A DNA stretch of 33,447 bases from a candidate division TM6 bacterium GW2011_GWE2_41_16 (lineage in GTDB: Bacteria; Babelota; Babeliae; Babelales; Babelaceae): positions 1 to 33,447 of the forward strand of contig LCAT01000007.1 in the NCBI GenBank assembly GCA_000996695.1, written 5' to 3'. Under the pieces are notes generated by a model. It did not search any database. It saw nothing but the letters and a program-made list of their open reading frames with translations, and had not been told where the DNA came from. Below are positions 1-8,727 of the stretch, piece after piece; within the stretch, counting starts at the first letter, position 1; the number at the start of each line of letters is the position of its first letter. Made by a program: the position numbers and the translations under genes.

Positions 1-133
1 TCTTCTTTTCACTTCATTCCTTGGATCTCTTTTTTGGATACCCTTTGCCAAGAATAAGTGTACCTGTTTAGTGTCTTTTTAAAAACGGCGCTCTATATAC
101 CCTTACAAAAAAGTATTGCAAAATCGAACATAA

Positions 134-153
134 AGGGGAGCATATACTCCCCT
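134..153 (-). terminator. Hairpin terminator downstream of the MerR-type gene
   Basis: A perfect 7 bp stem (AGGGGAG / CTCCCCT) with a 6 nt loop lies about 70 bp past the stop codon of the regulator gene. A short T-rich tract follows on either strand (CTTTT on +, TTTATG on -), so it may work in both directions. The rest of bases 1 to 222 shows no convincing gene. Confidence 0.5.
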
Positions 154-222
154 CTTTTACATATCATTGGTGTTTACAGATAAAACCCGTAAAACCAACA
201 CCTCATTTTCTATCTGTTTTGA

Positions 223-1209
223 CTAAAATTTCGTTTTCAGCGCCTTATCGATCCATTGTATAGCCATGGGATCGAGGCATAACTCTGTTGCTTTTTGTGG
301 ATGCATTTTGTGTAAAATTTGAATACCAAACATCATGTCTATGGTGCTTCCCATGCAATTCATGGCAAGTATTTCACGCCATTGTTCTGCTATTTTTTTG
401 CCCACGGCACTCTCTGGGTCAATATTCAAATTATTAGAGATATCTTTGTGGAGCTTGGTCCAAAGCTGTAATTGATATTCTATCATTGCTTGTCCAAACC
501 AGATTGAGCCTTCCTTATTTAAAGCGCCTTCTCCAGCAACATTCCTTTTCGCATACTCCACAATTTCTTGTGCTTCAGCTTCAGTTATTTTTTTGTTTGC
601 TTTTTGTGCATCAAGCATTGCACTGAATTTTTGGAACTCAAGAAAAGCTTCAACTGCGCGCGTGCCATCTGGGCCTTTAGGATCACCAAGTTTGCCGCTG
701 TTGATTGCGGTAAATAGATCAAACCATGCGCCAATCTCTTTGGGATACCGTTTTTTAAGATCAATAAAGCGATCCTGTTCTTTTTCGCTGAGCTTGCTCA
801 CCCAGGTATTTTTCAGTTCTTCTGACATGTGATACCTCTCTATTAATTTGATTAAATTGTTGTGATCGAAGGATTTCGATGACCTGTATTGATCTAAAAC
901 ATCAGAAAGAGCATCATGCGCTGATCGCAGATTATCAGATTGCTGCATGAGCATCTTTTGCTGCAGCAATAAATGCTCATGGAGACTCTGTTTTTGTTGC
1001 AACATGGTTTTTATAGTGCTCAAGTCAAAACCAAAAGACTTAAGCGCTATGATGTGCTGCAACGTTGCCAGGTCATCCTCTGAATACCAACGATAGCCAT
1101 TTGCCGAGCGACCCGATGGCTTTAACAAGCCAATTTTATCGTAATGGTGCAACATGCGCACCGATATTTTGGTCACATCACTGAGTTCTTTGATTCGCCA
1201 CTGCGTCAT
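223..1209 (-). CDS. MerR-family transcriptional activator with C-terminal TipAS-like helical domain
   Basis: Predicted one-component DNA-binding regulator of 328 residues. The N-terminal 70 residues form a MerR winged helix-turn-helix (RIKELSDVTKISVRMLHHYD, then GYRWYSEDDL). A long coiled coil follows (roughly 75 to 120), then a helical C-terminal region whose layout recalls the TipAS ligand-binding domain of multidrug-responsive MerR proteins. That domain match is by general character, not by a diagnostic motif. I chose the ATG at 1209, not the longer in-frame start at 1266, because AGGAAGG sits just upstream of it and the HTH begins within a few residues. A MerR-type promoter with a 19 bp spacer lies directly upstream, which suggests autoregulation. 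No transporter or resistance gene lies beside it on the same strand, so its target is unknown. Confidence 0.85.
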   Translation of the reverse strand: MTQWRIKELSDVTKISVRMLHHYDKIGLLKPSGRSANGYRWYSEDDLATLQHIIALKSFGFDLSTIKTMLQQKQSLHEHLLLQQKMLMQQSDNLRSAHDALSDVLDQYRSSKSFDHNNLIKLIERYHMSEELKNTWVSKLSEKEQDRFIDLKKRYPKEIGAWFDLFTAINSGKLGDPKGPDGTRAVEAFLEFQKFSAMLDAQKANKKITEAEAQEIVEYAKRNVAGEGALNKEGSIWFGQAMIEYQLQLWTKLHKDISNNLNIDPESAVGKKIAEQWREILAMNCMGSTIDMMFGIQILHKMHPQKATELCLDPMAIQWIDKALKTKF

Positions 1210-1229
1210 CGTTTTTTCCTTCCTACATG

Positions 1230-1260
1230 ATCTTAAGGCATGACACCATGTCAGGGTCAA
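1230..1260 (-). promoter_or_regulatory. MerR-type promoter/operator with 19 bp spacer
   Basis: Read on the minus strand: -35 TTGACC (1255-1260), a 19 bp spacer (1236-1254) and -10 TAAGAT (1230-1235). The spacer holds a perfect inverted repeat TGACA-TGG-TGTCA (1241-1253). A 19 bp spacer with a central dyad is the classic arrangement that MerR activators untwist. The predicted transcript starts about 13 nt before the ATG at 1209. Confidence 0.75.
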
Positions 1261-1547
1261 GAACAAACTGTAAACTTTTTTTACCTATACAAATACATTG
1301 ATTTTGTTCGGGATTGTAAGCAACAAACATAGCTATAGAAAGCTCTATTTTGCGATATATATTTTATGATATACCCAAAATAAAAATTTTCAAACAAGAA
1401 AAATAATGATGTTTATTGCAAATATTTTTATACATGAGAAAAACGCACCTTCGCACATTCGCAATCACATCTCATGTATTGCGCAATGTTTGATCGTTTT
1501 TTTATGGTTATGGTATACATCTTTACGCTCAAAAAAAGGAGTTTTGT
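1261..1547. other. Divergent intergenic region; possible promoter of the 885-residue gene
   Basis: AT-rich region between the divergent regulator and exported-protein genes, with no ORF worth calling. On the + strand, TTGATC (1490-1495) and TATACA (1514-1519) are 18 bp apart and could be a promoter. A perfect palindrome ATTGCGCAAT (1478-1487) lies just upstream of that -35 and could be an operator. AAGGAG (1536-1541) is the ribosome-binding site of the following gene. Confidence 0.4.
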
Positions 1548-4205
1548 ATGCATTTTAATAGGTTCAAAAAATATTTAAACGTTTTACTCTGCATACTGTT
1601 TATTGCAGGGACTCTCAGTACGTATGCAACAAACCTTAATAACCTCAAAGGCACCGTATCTATTTTGCCGCCTGAGTTGCGTGATGTCAGTTTGCTCGAA
1701 GGCGCGGTCGCGTGGGAGAGTGGCTTTGTGCGACAATTGTATGATTTTGGACCCATGCGTAGTTATGAACCAATTAAACGAGGGGCTGAGTCAATTAAAG
1801 ACTATCGAACCATACTTAACAAAGACTATAAAAAATGGGAAAAAAAAATAACGTCACCGATAGCACGTCTTGTACATGCATATTTTTATCGTGTACCAGG
1901 TACAATGGCAGCCTCAGAGTTTGTGCTTGGTAAAGACCATCGGGAAGCTTCTTCAAAAAACTTAATACATAGGTTGGTGCCTCAAATCACTATGTTGTGG
2001 TTGCAAAAGTTTATTGCACCAAACGGACCGCTTTTTTTTGAAAAAAGTGGTCAAATAAAAGAAATAGTTGAGATGCTTACAAAAAAACAGCCAGATCCTT
2101 TTTTCCCAAACTTCTGCTGTCATGAACAAACACCTCGAATCGGAAATCAAGGTGGCGGTGGTTCTTCTAACCCACAGACGGACGTATTGTTTAATGTTTT
2201 AAATGATATTTTGCTTGCGGCTTTGTGGAACAAATGCACAGAATTAGAAGACATCCGATGGTATTACGAAACGCTCAAAAAAGAGCTGCTCTCAAAAATA
2301 CAAGTCATTCATAAAGCCATCACAGTACTTCCAACAGCACAAAAAACAACTTTATCCCCTCGTGTAGAAAAAGCTCAAAAAATTGTGGAATCCTTTCAAG
2401 GCGTATTAGCCCAACAAAAAAATGTGATTGAGCCTTTCGATTATCATCTTGGAGAAGATATTAAAAAACAGGCTTTTGCCTATACAAAAGCTGACTTAAT
2501 GGACCCTGTAAAGTATGAGCAGTTTGTATATGCATCATTGCTGAAAATCGAGGGGCCTACTGATACAACGTATGGCTACGCATCTTTATCTACCATTTCT
2601 GCTGCATCAGGTGGACAGTTCATAAAAATTTTAGAACAGGGCAAAGATATCGTCTTTACCGATTGCACTGAAAATATGATGCGTAATTTTTTTAATCATA
2701 TTCTCTGGACGACTGCAGGGTTTAATGCAGACCTCTTAAAACAATACACCGGTAAAGAACCTCGAGCAGAGATTCTTGGGTTTTACGAAAAACACAAAAA
2801 TCCTTCTTTAGCGGGTGAGCGACAAGCTCATGATGATTGGACAGCTGTGGTGTCGAATATTCCCTATGTTGTGTATAACGAATACAAAAGCAACCAAACC
2901 ATACAAACGACTCCAACGACTACAGGGTATATGTTTGTACCAAGCGGTACATTGCAACCTTTTTTTGAAAACCAAGGATATGTCATTGTTCCCGAAGGCA
3001 GTGCGGTACTCTATAATCTCGAAGCAAATTGCCATAACATTATCTTACTCATGGACCATGTGCTTAATTTAGGTTTGTTTGCAGGAAAAGATATTGCTCT
3101 TGAAGTCCAACGGCCGGATTTTATTGAGCAGTACCTTCCGGTATGCTTTAAATACTTTGGACAGATAAAAGAAAGCCCTCAAGATATTCAAGAGGCGCAA
3201 AAAAAACATACCACTATACATCTTGACGTTGCATTGACAAGTGTTGCACGATTCGGACGTGCTGCGTACCCTGTTACCCTCACAATAGATAGCGGTGGCC
3301 ATGGTTTTTTTGATTCTGTAACAAAAACTGATTCAGGTAACATTCCATTATTCTGGCAACGCCAAGATTTTGTTGCTCTAGAAAATCTCTTACCATCACT
3401 ACAATATCTTGTACCTACGTCAATTTGCTTAGAATGGATGGATAAAAACTTTATAACAGAGCTATGGTTTTATAACACTTTTTTTGCGCAACCAATAGCT
3501 ATTCCTGATTTGGCTTTTGCCCTCAGCAAAAAGTCTTCATTTTATCCACAAACATTTATCGATTTAAGTGAATTTTTAATTTCTCGCAATGCCGATCCAA
3601 GCGTGCGATTAAACCAAACATTGCAACTGTATACACATGCATTTCGCAGTGTGCAAAATTATATTCGAACTATAGCTATAGCACAAGCTGGCTCTCAAAG
3701 CTCTGATTTTAGTATGCGGGAAGATGCGTTATTTTTATTCAGATCACTGGTTGAAATAGGCCAGGGATATCCTGAATCTATAACCGCAGCACAAAAAAAC
3801 ATACAAAGTTTTGATTTAGATGATCGACGAGAATCACTCGATTTATTCAAAACCCTGTTTGAAAAAGGACAGGGGTATCCTGAAGCTATAGTCGCAGCAC
3901 AAACAGGCTTGCAATCTTCTGATTCGGATGTACAGGAAGATGCGATCCGTTTATTTATGCTGCTGGTTGAAAATGGCCAGGGATATCGTGAGGCCATAGT
4001 TGCAGGACAAAAAGGCATGCAAATTCCTGATAAGTATGTTCAGAAAGCCTCTATCAAATTATTCAAAGCACTGGTAAAAAAAGGCCAGGGGTACCCTGAA
4101 GCTATAGCAGCAGTGCAAAATGTTCTGCAAAATACAAACCCTGAAATCGAAAAGCTCATTCAAGAGCTCCATGACCAACTGAAAGCTCAGAAACAAGCTC
4201 TCTAA
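1548..4205 (+). CDS. Large exported protein of unknown function with four C-terminal 36-residue repeats
   Basis: 885 residues; I do not recognise the family. Residues 1 to about 28 are a signal peptide (MHFNRFKKYLNVLLCILFIA then GTLSTYA), so the protein probably acts in the envelope or outside the cell. The central 650 residues show no catalytic motif I can name; a short Gly-rich linker (GGGGSS) lies near residue 203. From residue 738 there are four units of exactly 36 residues (starting at 738, 774, 810 and 846). Each opens with GQGYxEAI-like residues, then AAQ, then a helix ending LFxxLVExG. A degenerate unit precedes them. This pattern suggests an alpha-helical solenoid for protein binding. 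A strong ribosome-binding site (AAGGAG) precedes the ATG, and a long terminator hairpin follows the stop. A surface or secreted effector role is inference only. Confidence 0.85.
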   Translation: MHFNRFKKYLNVLLCILFIAGTLSTYATNLNNLKGTVSILPPELRDVSLLEGAVAWESGFVRQLYDFGPMRSYEPIKRGAESIKDYRTILNKDYKKWEKKITSPIARLVHAYFYRVPGTMAASEFVLGKDHREASSKNLIHRLVPQITMLWLQKFIAPNGPLFFEKSGQIKEIVEMLTKKQPDPFFPNFCCHEQTPRIGNQGGGGSSNPQTDVLFNVLNDILLAALWNKCTELEDIRWYYETLKKELLSKIQVIHKAITVLPTAQKTTLSPRVEKAQKIVESFQGVLAQQKNVIEPFDYHLGEDIKKQAFAYTKADLMDPVKYEQFVYASLLKIEGPTDTTYGYASLSTISAASGGQFIKILEQGKDIVFTDCTENMMRNFFNHILWTTAGFNADLLKQYTGKEPRAEILGFYEKHKNPSLAGERQAHDDWTAVVSNIPYVVYNEYKSNQTIQTTPTTTGYMFVPSGTLQPFFENQGYVIVPEGSAVLYNLEANCHNIILLMDHVLNLGLFAGKDIALEVQRPDFIEQYLPVCFKYFGQIKESPQDIQEAQKKHTTIHLDVALTSVARFGRAAYPVTLTIDSGGHGFFDSVTKTDSGNIPLFWQRQDFVALENLLPSLQYLVPTSICLEWMDKNFITELWFYNTFFAQPIAIPDLAFALSKKSSFYPQTFIDLSEFLISRNADPSVRLNQTLQLYTHAFRSVQNYIRTIAIAQAGSQSSDFSMREDALFLFRSLVEIGQGYPESITAAQKNIQSFDLDDRRESLDLFKTLFEKGQGYPEAIVAAQTGLQSSDSDVQEDAIRLFMLLVENGQGYREAIVAGQKGMQIPDKYVQKASIKLFKALVKKGQGYPEAIAAVQNVLQNTNPEIEKLIQELHDQLKAQKQAL
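3759..4190 (+). repeat. Four tandem 108 bp in-frame repeats
   Basis: Unit starts at 3759, 3867, 3975 and 4083 are each exactly 108 bp apart and begin with GGNCAGGGRTAYC. Each encodes 36 residues opening GQGYPE or a close variant. The units have diverged at many bases while keeping length and frame, so the array is old and selected rather than a recent slippage. Confidence 0.85.
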
Positions 4206-4225
4206 CTATGTTGAAAATTTTCTTC

Positions 4226-4265
4226 AAAACAAAAAGGGCCGGGTGTATTCGGTCCTTTTTGTTTT
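4226..4265. terminator. Bidirectional terminator between convergent genes
   Basis: A 16 bp stem (AAAACAAAAAGGGCCG / CGGTCCTTTTTGTTTT, one G-T pair) with an 8 nt loop. A-rich on one arm and T-rich on the other, it can terminate both the 885-residue gene (+) and ksgA (-). Its right arm overlaps the TAA of ksgA (4264-4266). Confidence 0.85.
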
Positions 4266-5106
4266 AATCAAGTCTATTGCAAAAAAGTTTGTGGTTGCAT
4301 GTGATTAGTGGTTCAGTATTAATTAATAACCATAGCTGCAAAAACTGTTCTTTGGTCATTTGCTGGGCACGCAACACTAACAGTTCTGCGGGTATCGCAG
4401 ATAAATCCATTTGTAATTGCATAAGATTATTTTTGATCGTGCGACGTGGTTGATGAAAGCACACTTTTAATAATTTCCAAAATTTTTCTTCTTGCTCGAT
4501 CACATCAAGCTGGGCGCGCGGCTTAAACCACAACAACCGCGATGTCACCCTTGGCGCAGGCACAAAAGACGTGGGCGGAACCTTTTTGAGCAACTTAAAC
4601 TCGAAGTAATGCTGAAAGTACACCGAAACAAAGCTATACGTACGCCCTGATGTTGCAACGAACTTTTGCGCAACCTCTTCTTGAATCATAACCACGCTCT
4701 CACCGAACAAATCCCGATGCTCTTGTATCTTGGTAAAAAGCGGAAATGTTATTTGATAGGGCAAATTTGCAAGCAACGTCCATGGCGCATGTTCGCGCAA
4801 AGTCTCAAAATCGATTGTGAGAATGTCCTGTTGCACAATCTCCATACGCTCATGCGGATAAGTTGTAGCAACGTACTCAGCCCACTCAGGGTCGATCTCG
4901 AAAATACGTACACGTGCGTGCGGTTGCTGTTGAAGGTCCTTGGTCAAAAAACCATCACCGCAGCCGATCTCCATGATCGATGACTGAGCATTCAGGCTTA
5001 CGCCTGCAAGCATCGCATCAACTACCGATTGATCACGTAAAAAATGTTGTCCGAACTGTTTTTTAAGTTGAAGGCCATGCGCTGAGGCATGGCCTTTTTT
5101 ATACAT
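4264..5106 (-). CDS. rsmA: 16S rRNA (adenine1518/1519-N6)-dimethyltransferase KsgA/RsmA
   Basis: Dimethylates two adjacent adenines in the 3' hairpin of 16S rRNA, using SAM, late in 30S assembly. About 280 residues, close to the usual length. Seen: the N-terminal FGQHFLRDQ signature, SAM motif I EIGCGDGFLT, the acidic ExDxxW region (FEIDPEWAEY), and the catalytic NLPYQIT motif of the rRNA adenine dimethylase family. The C-terminal small domain (RRTIKNNLMQL) is also present. The start is uncertain: ATG at 5106 or GTG two codons upstream (5112), neither with a clear Shine-Dalgarno. It lies about 90 bp downstream of mreB on the same strand. A perfect hairpin lies inside the first codons. Confidence 0.93.
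   Translation of the reverse strand: MYKKGHASAHGLQLKKQFGQHFLRDQSVVDAMLAGVSLNAQSSIMEIGCGDGFLTKDLQQQPHARVRIFEIDPEWAEYVATTYPHERMEIVQQDILTIDFETLREHAPWTLLANLPYQITFPLFTKIQEHRDLFGESVVMIQEEVAQKFVATSGRTYSFVSVYFQHYFEFKLLKKVPPTSFVPAPRVTSRLLWFKPRAQLDVIEQEEKFWKLLKVCFHQPRRTIKNNLMQLQMDLSAIPAELLVLRAQQMTKEQFLQLWLLINTEPLITCNHKLFCNRLD
5071..5100 (+). terminator. Perfect terminator-like hairpin inside the 5' end of ksgA, antisense
   Basis: AAGGCCATGC / GCATGGCCTT is a perfect 10 bp stem with a 6 nt loop followed by TTTT on the + strand, which is the shape of an intrinsic terminator. It lies within the first 12 codons of ksgA, which runs the other way. On the ksgA mRNA the hairpin starts about 10 nt after the start codon. 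Confidence 0.5.
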
Positions 5107-5186
5107 ATTCACTAATTAATGCAGTCTATTAAGAAATAATAATCGCGACATACTCGTACAGAAACTAAAGAAACGGCACATATCAA

Positions 5187-5201
5187 AAGGGCAAGGCCCT
5201 T
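5187..5201 (-). terminator. Short hairpin at the mreB stop codon
   Basis: AAGGGC-CTT-GCCCTT followed by TTGAT on the minus strand, overlapping the TAA of mreB (5200-5202). The T tract is short, so read-through into ksgA is likely. Confidence 0.4.
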
Positions 5202-6255
5202 ATTTCATTAATGCTTCACGGAAGAAGTCGAGATTCTCGAGCATCTTGCCAGCACCGTTTACGACGCACAGCAAAGGATTTTCTGCGCGTTTAACCGGAA
5301 TACCTGTTTCACGAGCAAGTAACTTTTCGAGGCCTCGCAGAAGTGAACCGCCACCTGCAAGCATAATACCGCGATCAACTAAATCAGAAGAAAGTTCTGG
5401 TGGAGTGTTTTCAAGAGCTACTCGCACAACATCAACGATTGATGAAACAGTTTCGAGCAGCGCTTCGTTAACTTCAACAGACGTAAGCATAACGGTCTTA
5501 GGAATACCGGTAATTAAATCACGCCCCTTAACTTCCATCGACTCGGATGCGTTGTTATCAACAAGCACGCTTCCGATCGCAATTTTTACTTGCTCAGCGG
5601 TACGCTCACCAATCAACAAATTATATTTACGTTTTACATAGTTAACGATCGCTTGATCCATCTCATCACCACCAACACGAATCGATTTGCAGAACACTAC
5701 GCCTTTGAGCGTAATTACTGCAACTTCAGTCGTACCGCCGCCAATGTCAACGATCATTGAACCCATAGGCTCATGAACGGGCAGACCTGCGCCGATTGCA
5801 GCAGCCATAGGCTCACTGACAACAAATACATCTTGTGCACCTGCTTGACGAACAGCTTCTTCAACTGCACGACGCTCGACTTGGGTAATACCTGATGGAA
5901 CACCGATCACCATGCGTGGCTTGAACAGCGTACGACGATTACCATGAACCTCGTTAATAAAATAACGAATCATGCTTTCGGTAAGCTCAAAATCTGCGAT
6001 AACGCCATCACGCATAGGACGGGATGCCACAATCGTTTCTGGCGTTTTACCAAGCATTTCTTTTGCGCGACGTCCGGCTGCCAGCACTCTGTTGGTACCT
6101 GCTTTAACCGCTACGACCGATGGCTCGTTAAGCACTATGCCTTTGTGCGGCACAAAGACCACGGTGTTCGCTGTGCCAAGATCGATCGCCATATCACAAG
6201 AAAAAAAGTTAAAAAAACGTCGAACAGGAATGAACTTATTAATCATTTCTTTCAC
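5200..6255 (-). CDS. mreB: Rod shape-determining protein MreB
   Basis: Bacterial actin homologue that polymerises on the inner membrane and positions the lateral wall synthesis machinery. 351 residues, normal for MreB. Seen: actin-fold phosphate-1 motif [10 protein letters not shown], phosphate-2 [13 protein letters not shown], adenosine motif [15 protein letters not shown], and the typical [14 protein letters not shown] segment. The N-terminal stretch ([15 protein letters not shown]) could be an amphipathic membrane anchor. The start is either GTG at 6255 (AAAGG 7 nt upstream) or ATG at 6246. It lies 28 bp after an outer-membrane-like gene and is followed by ksgA. The usual mreC and mreD partners are not adjacent. 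Its presence implies a rod or elongating cell with peptidoglycan, consistent with glmU in this window. Confidence 0.96.
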   Translation of the reverse strand: MKEMINKFIPVRRFFNFFSCDMAIDLGTANTVVFVPHKGIVLNEPSVVAVKAGTNRVLAAGRRAKEMLGKTPETIVASRPMRDGVIADFELTESMIRYFINEVHGNRRTLFKPRMVIGVPSGITQVERRAVEEAVRQAGAQDVFVVSEPMAAAIGAGLPVHEPMGSMIVDIGGGTTEVAVITLKGVVFCKSIRVGGDEMDQAIVNYVKRKYNLLIGERTAEQVKIAIGSVLVDNNASESMEVKGRDLITGIPKTVMLTSVEVNEALLETVSSIVDVVRVALENTPPELSSDLVDRGIMLAGGGSLLRGLEKLLARETGIPVKRAENPLLCVVNGAGKMLENLDFFREALMK

Positions 6256-6283
6256 GGCAGAACCTTTTATTATTTTTTGATAC

Positions 6284-7642
6284 TTAAAACTGCAATTCGC
6301 CTCTTAACGATATTCCATATGTTTTAAAGGCATGCTTTCCGCCAATAAAACCTATCGGTATATCCCAGAATAACCCAAAAATCGGTTTTCGTGTACTTTC
6401 ATCATCACATTCCGATGCCGTATCGTAAAGGGCGCCAATCGTTATAAAATCAGAGCTCCAATTTGAAGCATCACAAATATGCTCAAAATTTATTTTCTTA
6501 GAAGTATCAGCACGACGATCACAGAATGTATCTGTCATATGAAAAATGCCTGTATATGCTGCATAGCACCCGAAACCACCGCGCATATGCTCAATCGCAA
6601 CATACGGACATACACCAAAGGTCACGCCTGGAGAAACATTTAAGCATCCCTCAAGCACACCCATATCAGCCGGTTCGCGATAAATGGGTAAACGCATGTC
6701 ATAGGTTTTACTTATACGTTTTTGCATACGAAACCAACAGCCTGCATGCACGTCTTCCTTGAGAATTGCATCAATATCAAGCATCATATACATACCAAAG
6801 GCTTTGTTACCACCAAGAGGCACTGACAAAGGCTGGTTTTTAATTTTTTGCTTAGCAAAAGGCACTAATACACCTGCTTGAAAACCTACATCAAGTTTTC
6901 TAAATTTTTGCCAATATTCGCGCATAAAACCCAGGCGTGCGTATAAATCCATATCACTAAACATATTTTGAGACCACACCGGTGGCTTGAGACAATAGAT
7001 GTTATGTAATCTATTTTTAAGCTCACGCAAATCATACGCATCCCCCGGACCTTGCAAATGAAGATTCGAATGATCATCAAACAAATACTGAACTGCAGCT
7101 TGCGCATGCAAATAGGCAACTTTAAAACCGATACTCAAAAAATCGAACAAATAGGCGCGTCCCACAAAATTTATGCCCTGTGCAGAAAATGTTCCATCAA
7201 GACAGTAAGGCATCATGCTTACGTTTGACCAGTCAGGACGCATAAGAGATGGTGTGTTTTGAGCAAGCCGCAGAGCTTCATCCAAGAAAAATAGATCATA
7301 TCGACCATGAATATCGTACAAACCAACATCATCGCATATGCCATATGAGTCCGCAGCAATCATCAAGAATGGTTCCACCCCAAAATGATATTTTCGATAC
7401 TCTCGAAAATAAGGACGTTCAGTGATTGGAGGCACGCCATAACGACTATCAAACATGCCATAGACTGACTGAAAAGCACTCAATGAACAAAGTGCAAGCA
7501 CAAAGCTTTTACAGCCACAGCTATTAAAACCGCTACAAACGTATCGAAAAAATGATTGTTTTAACGCTATCTTTTCGCGTTCACATGTATATGTTTTAGT
7601 GAATTTCGCTATAAATCGCATTTGTGAAAAAACATGCATCAT
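6284..7642 (-). CDS. Probable outer-membrane beta-barrel protein, unknown function
   Basis: 452 residues with no family I recognise. A Cys-rich hydrophobic segment at about residues 40 to 62 ([19 protein letters not shown]) looks like a signal peptide behind an unusually long N-terminal extension, so the true start may be internal. The mature part alternates polar and hydrophobic or aromatic residues, and the protein ends in Phe ([10 protein letters not shown]). A terminal Phe or Trp is the usual C-terminal signature of Gram-negative barrel proteins inserted by the BAM complex. It lies 28 bp upstream of mreB and probably shares its transcript. Upstream is a tRNA gene. The barrel assignment is inference from the signal peptide, the C-terminus and composition. 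Confidence 0.7.
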   Translation of the reverse strand: MMHVFSQMRFIAKFTKTYTCEREKIALKQSFFRYVCSGFNSCGCKSFVLALCSLSAFQSVYGMFDSRYGVPPITERPYFREYRKYHFGVEPFLMIAADSYGICDDVGLYDIHGRYDLFFLDEALRLAQNTPSLMRPDWSNVSMMPYCLDGTFSAQGINFVGRAYLFDFLSIGFKVAYLHAQAAVQYLFDDHSNLHLQGPGDAYDLRELKNRLHNIYCLKPPVWSQNMFSDMDLYARLGFMREYWQKFRKLDVGFQAGVLVPFAKQKIKNQPLSVPLGGNKAFGMYMMLDIDAILKEDVHAGCWFRMQKRISKTYDMRLPIYREPADMGVLEGCLNVSPGVTFGVCPYVAIEHMRGGFGCYAAYTGIFHMTDTFCDRRADTSKKINFEHICDASNWSSDFITIGALYDTASECDDESTRKPIFGLFWDIPIGFIGGKHAFKTYGISLRGELQF

Positions 7643-7683
7643 AAAACTCGCTCGCCTTCTGGTATGCCATTTATTTTAAAATA

Positions 7684-7776
7684 TGGAGGAGAGAGGGGGA
7701 TTCGAACCCCCGATCCCGATTAACTCGAGATAACCGATTTCGAATCGGCCGCCTTCGACCTCTCAGCCATCTCTCC
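7684..7776 (-). tRNA. tRNA-Ser (anticodon CGA)
   Basis: 93 nt including an encoded CCA. On the minus strand the acceptor arm GGAGAGA pairs with TCTCTCC, followed by T and CCA. The anticodon stem GCCGA/TCGGT encloses the loop TTCGAAA, giving anticodon CGA (reads UCG). A long variable arm and a T arm (GGGGG-TTCGAAT-CCCCC) confirm a class II serine tRNA. Confidence 0.96.
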
Positions 7777-7812
7777 ATGCACATCATTTCAAACATTACC
7801 AGCATACGAGTT

Positions 7813-8727
7813 TTAGTTCAGGTCTGCAACACGATCTCCTGCACGCACAACGGTTTCAATACCTTTTGATGAATTATCGAGTATATCGGCCCGAACCTTA
7901 AGCATTTTTGGAGGGAAAATCAAAACAACGGTAGATCCACCAAACAAGAAATATCCAATTTCGTCACCTTTTTTTAAAAAAGTATCAGGTTCAAATAATT
8001 CTTTTATTTTTCCTACAGATAGCGCTCCAACCGGCATAATAATAAATTGTGGTCCTTGCTTGGTTGTTCCCATAATGAGATGGCGCTCATTGTGCTCTAA
8101 CGGTTGTTTGCCCATCTGATACGCCGTTGGACTCACCGAGTCATACCGCGTACCCAATTTTTTTGCTGCAGAAAGATACCCATCCAAAGGCATATGAAAA
8201 CGATGATAGTCCTGAGGTGAAAGCCTAAAAACAAAAATCGTGCCACCATTAAATCGCGTAGTGATATACGGATCAGCAACCATATTTTCAATAGATACTT
8301 TAGTTCCTTTAATAGGAAACTCGACAGAATCAAAAGCGTTATCAATCACCAACAGACGTGAATCAGCCGGTGAACACAAAACATCAGATTGATCAAAACG
8401 TCGCGCTCCGGGTTTAAGTTTACGAATAAAAAAATCGTTCAAAGACTTATATTTTGATATGTCTTGGATTAATGCATCACTCATATCAACATGATATTTT
8501 TCAATAAATGATTTGATCGAGGATTTACTTAAAAAACTACCTGCATACACGCCCACCACTTTACTCCACAAAGATGATGATGTTGCAATGCTTCCGACGA
8601 CCTTACCAACGGCATTACCGTACAACCACTCAAGCATAGTTGCATCTTGAATATCTTGCGCATGCATTGATGAGCAATTGCACAAAAAAAACATAGCCAA
8701 AACAGATTTATTCAGCACCTTTTTCAT
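7813..8727 (-). CDS. psd: Phosphatidylserine decarboxylase with N-terminal signal peptide
   Basis: Converts phosphatidylserine to phosphatidylethanolamine using a pyruvoyl group made by self-cleavage. 304 residues. Seen: Asp122 in PADSR, His175 in DYHRFHMP and Ser265 in the FGGST cleavage site, which together match the Asp-His-Ser self-cleavage triad of the family. Cleavage would fall before Ser265, leaving a long beta chain and a short alpha chain. The first 23 residues (MKKVLNKSVLAMFFLCNC then SSMHA) look like a cleavable signal peptide, unusual because bacterial Psd normally works on the cytoplasmic face of the inner membrane. AGGGGGGAG precedes the ATG. No phosphatidylserine synthase gene lies nearby, so the substrate could come from elsewhere, possibly a host; that is speculation. 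Confidence 0.92.
   Translation of the reverse strand: MKKVLNKSVLAMFFLCNCSSMHAQDIQDATMLEWLYGNAVGKVVGSIATSSSLWSKVVGVYAGSFLSKSSIKSFIEKYHVDMSDALIQDISKYKSLNDFFIRKLKPGARRFDQSDVLCSPADSRLLVIDNAFDSVEFPIKGTKVSIENMVADPYITTRFNGGTIFVFRLSPQDYHRFHMPLDGYLSAAKKLGTRYDSVSPTAYQMGKQPLEHNERHLIMGTTKQGPQFIIMPVGALSVGKIKELFEPDTFLKKGDEIGYFLFGGSTVVLIFPPKMLKVRADILDNSSKGIETVVRAGDRVADLN

Noticed and set aside
1548-4205. Reading the 36-residue repeats as Sel1 or TPR
   Set aside because: The unit length is close, but the conserved Gly, Tyr and Ala positions do not fit either consensus.
7684-7776. Selenocysteine tRNA as an alternative for the long-variable-arm tRNA
   Set aside because: The anticodon is CGA, not UCA, and the acceptor stem is 7 bp.
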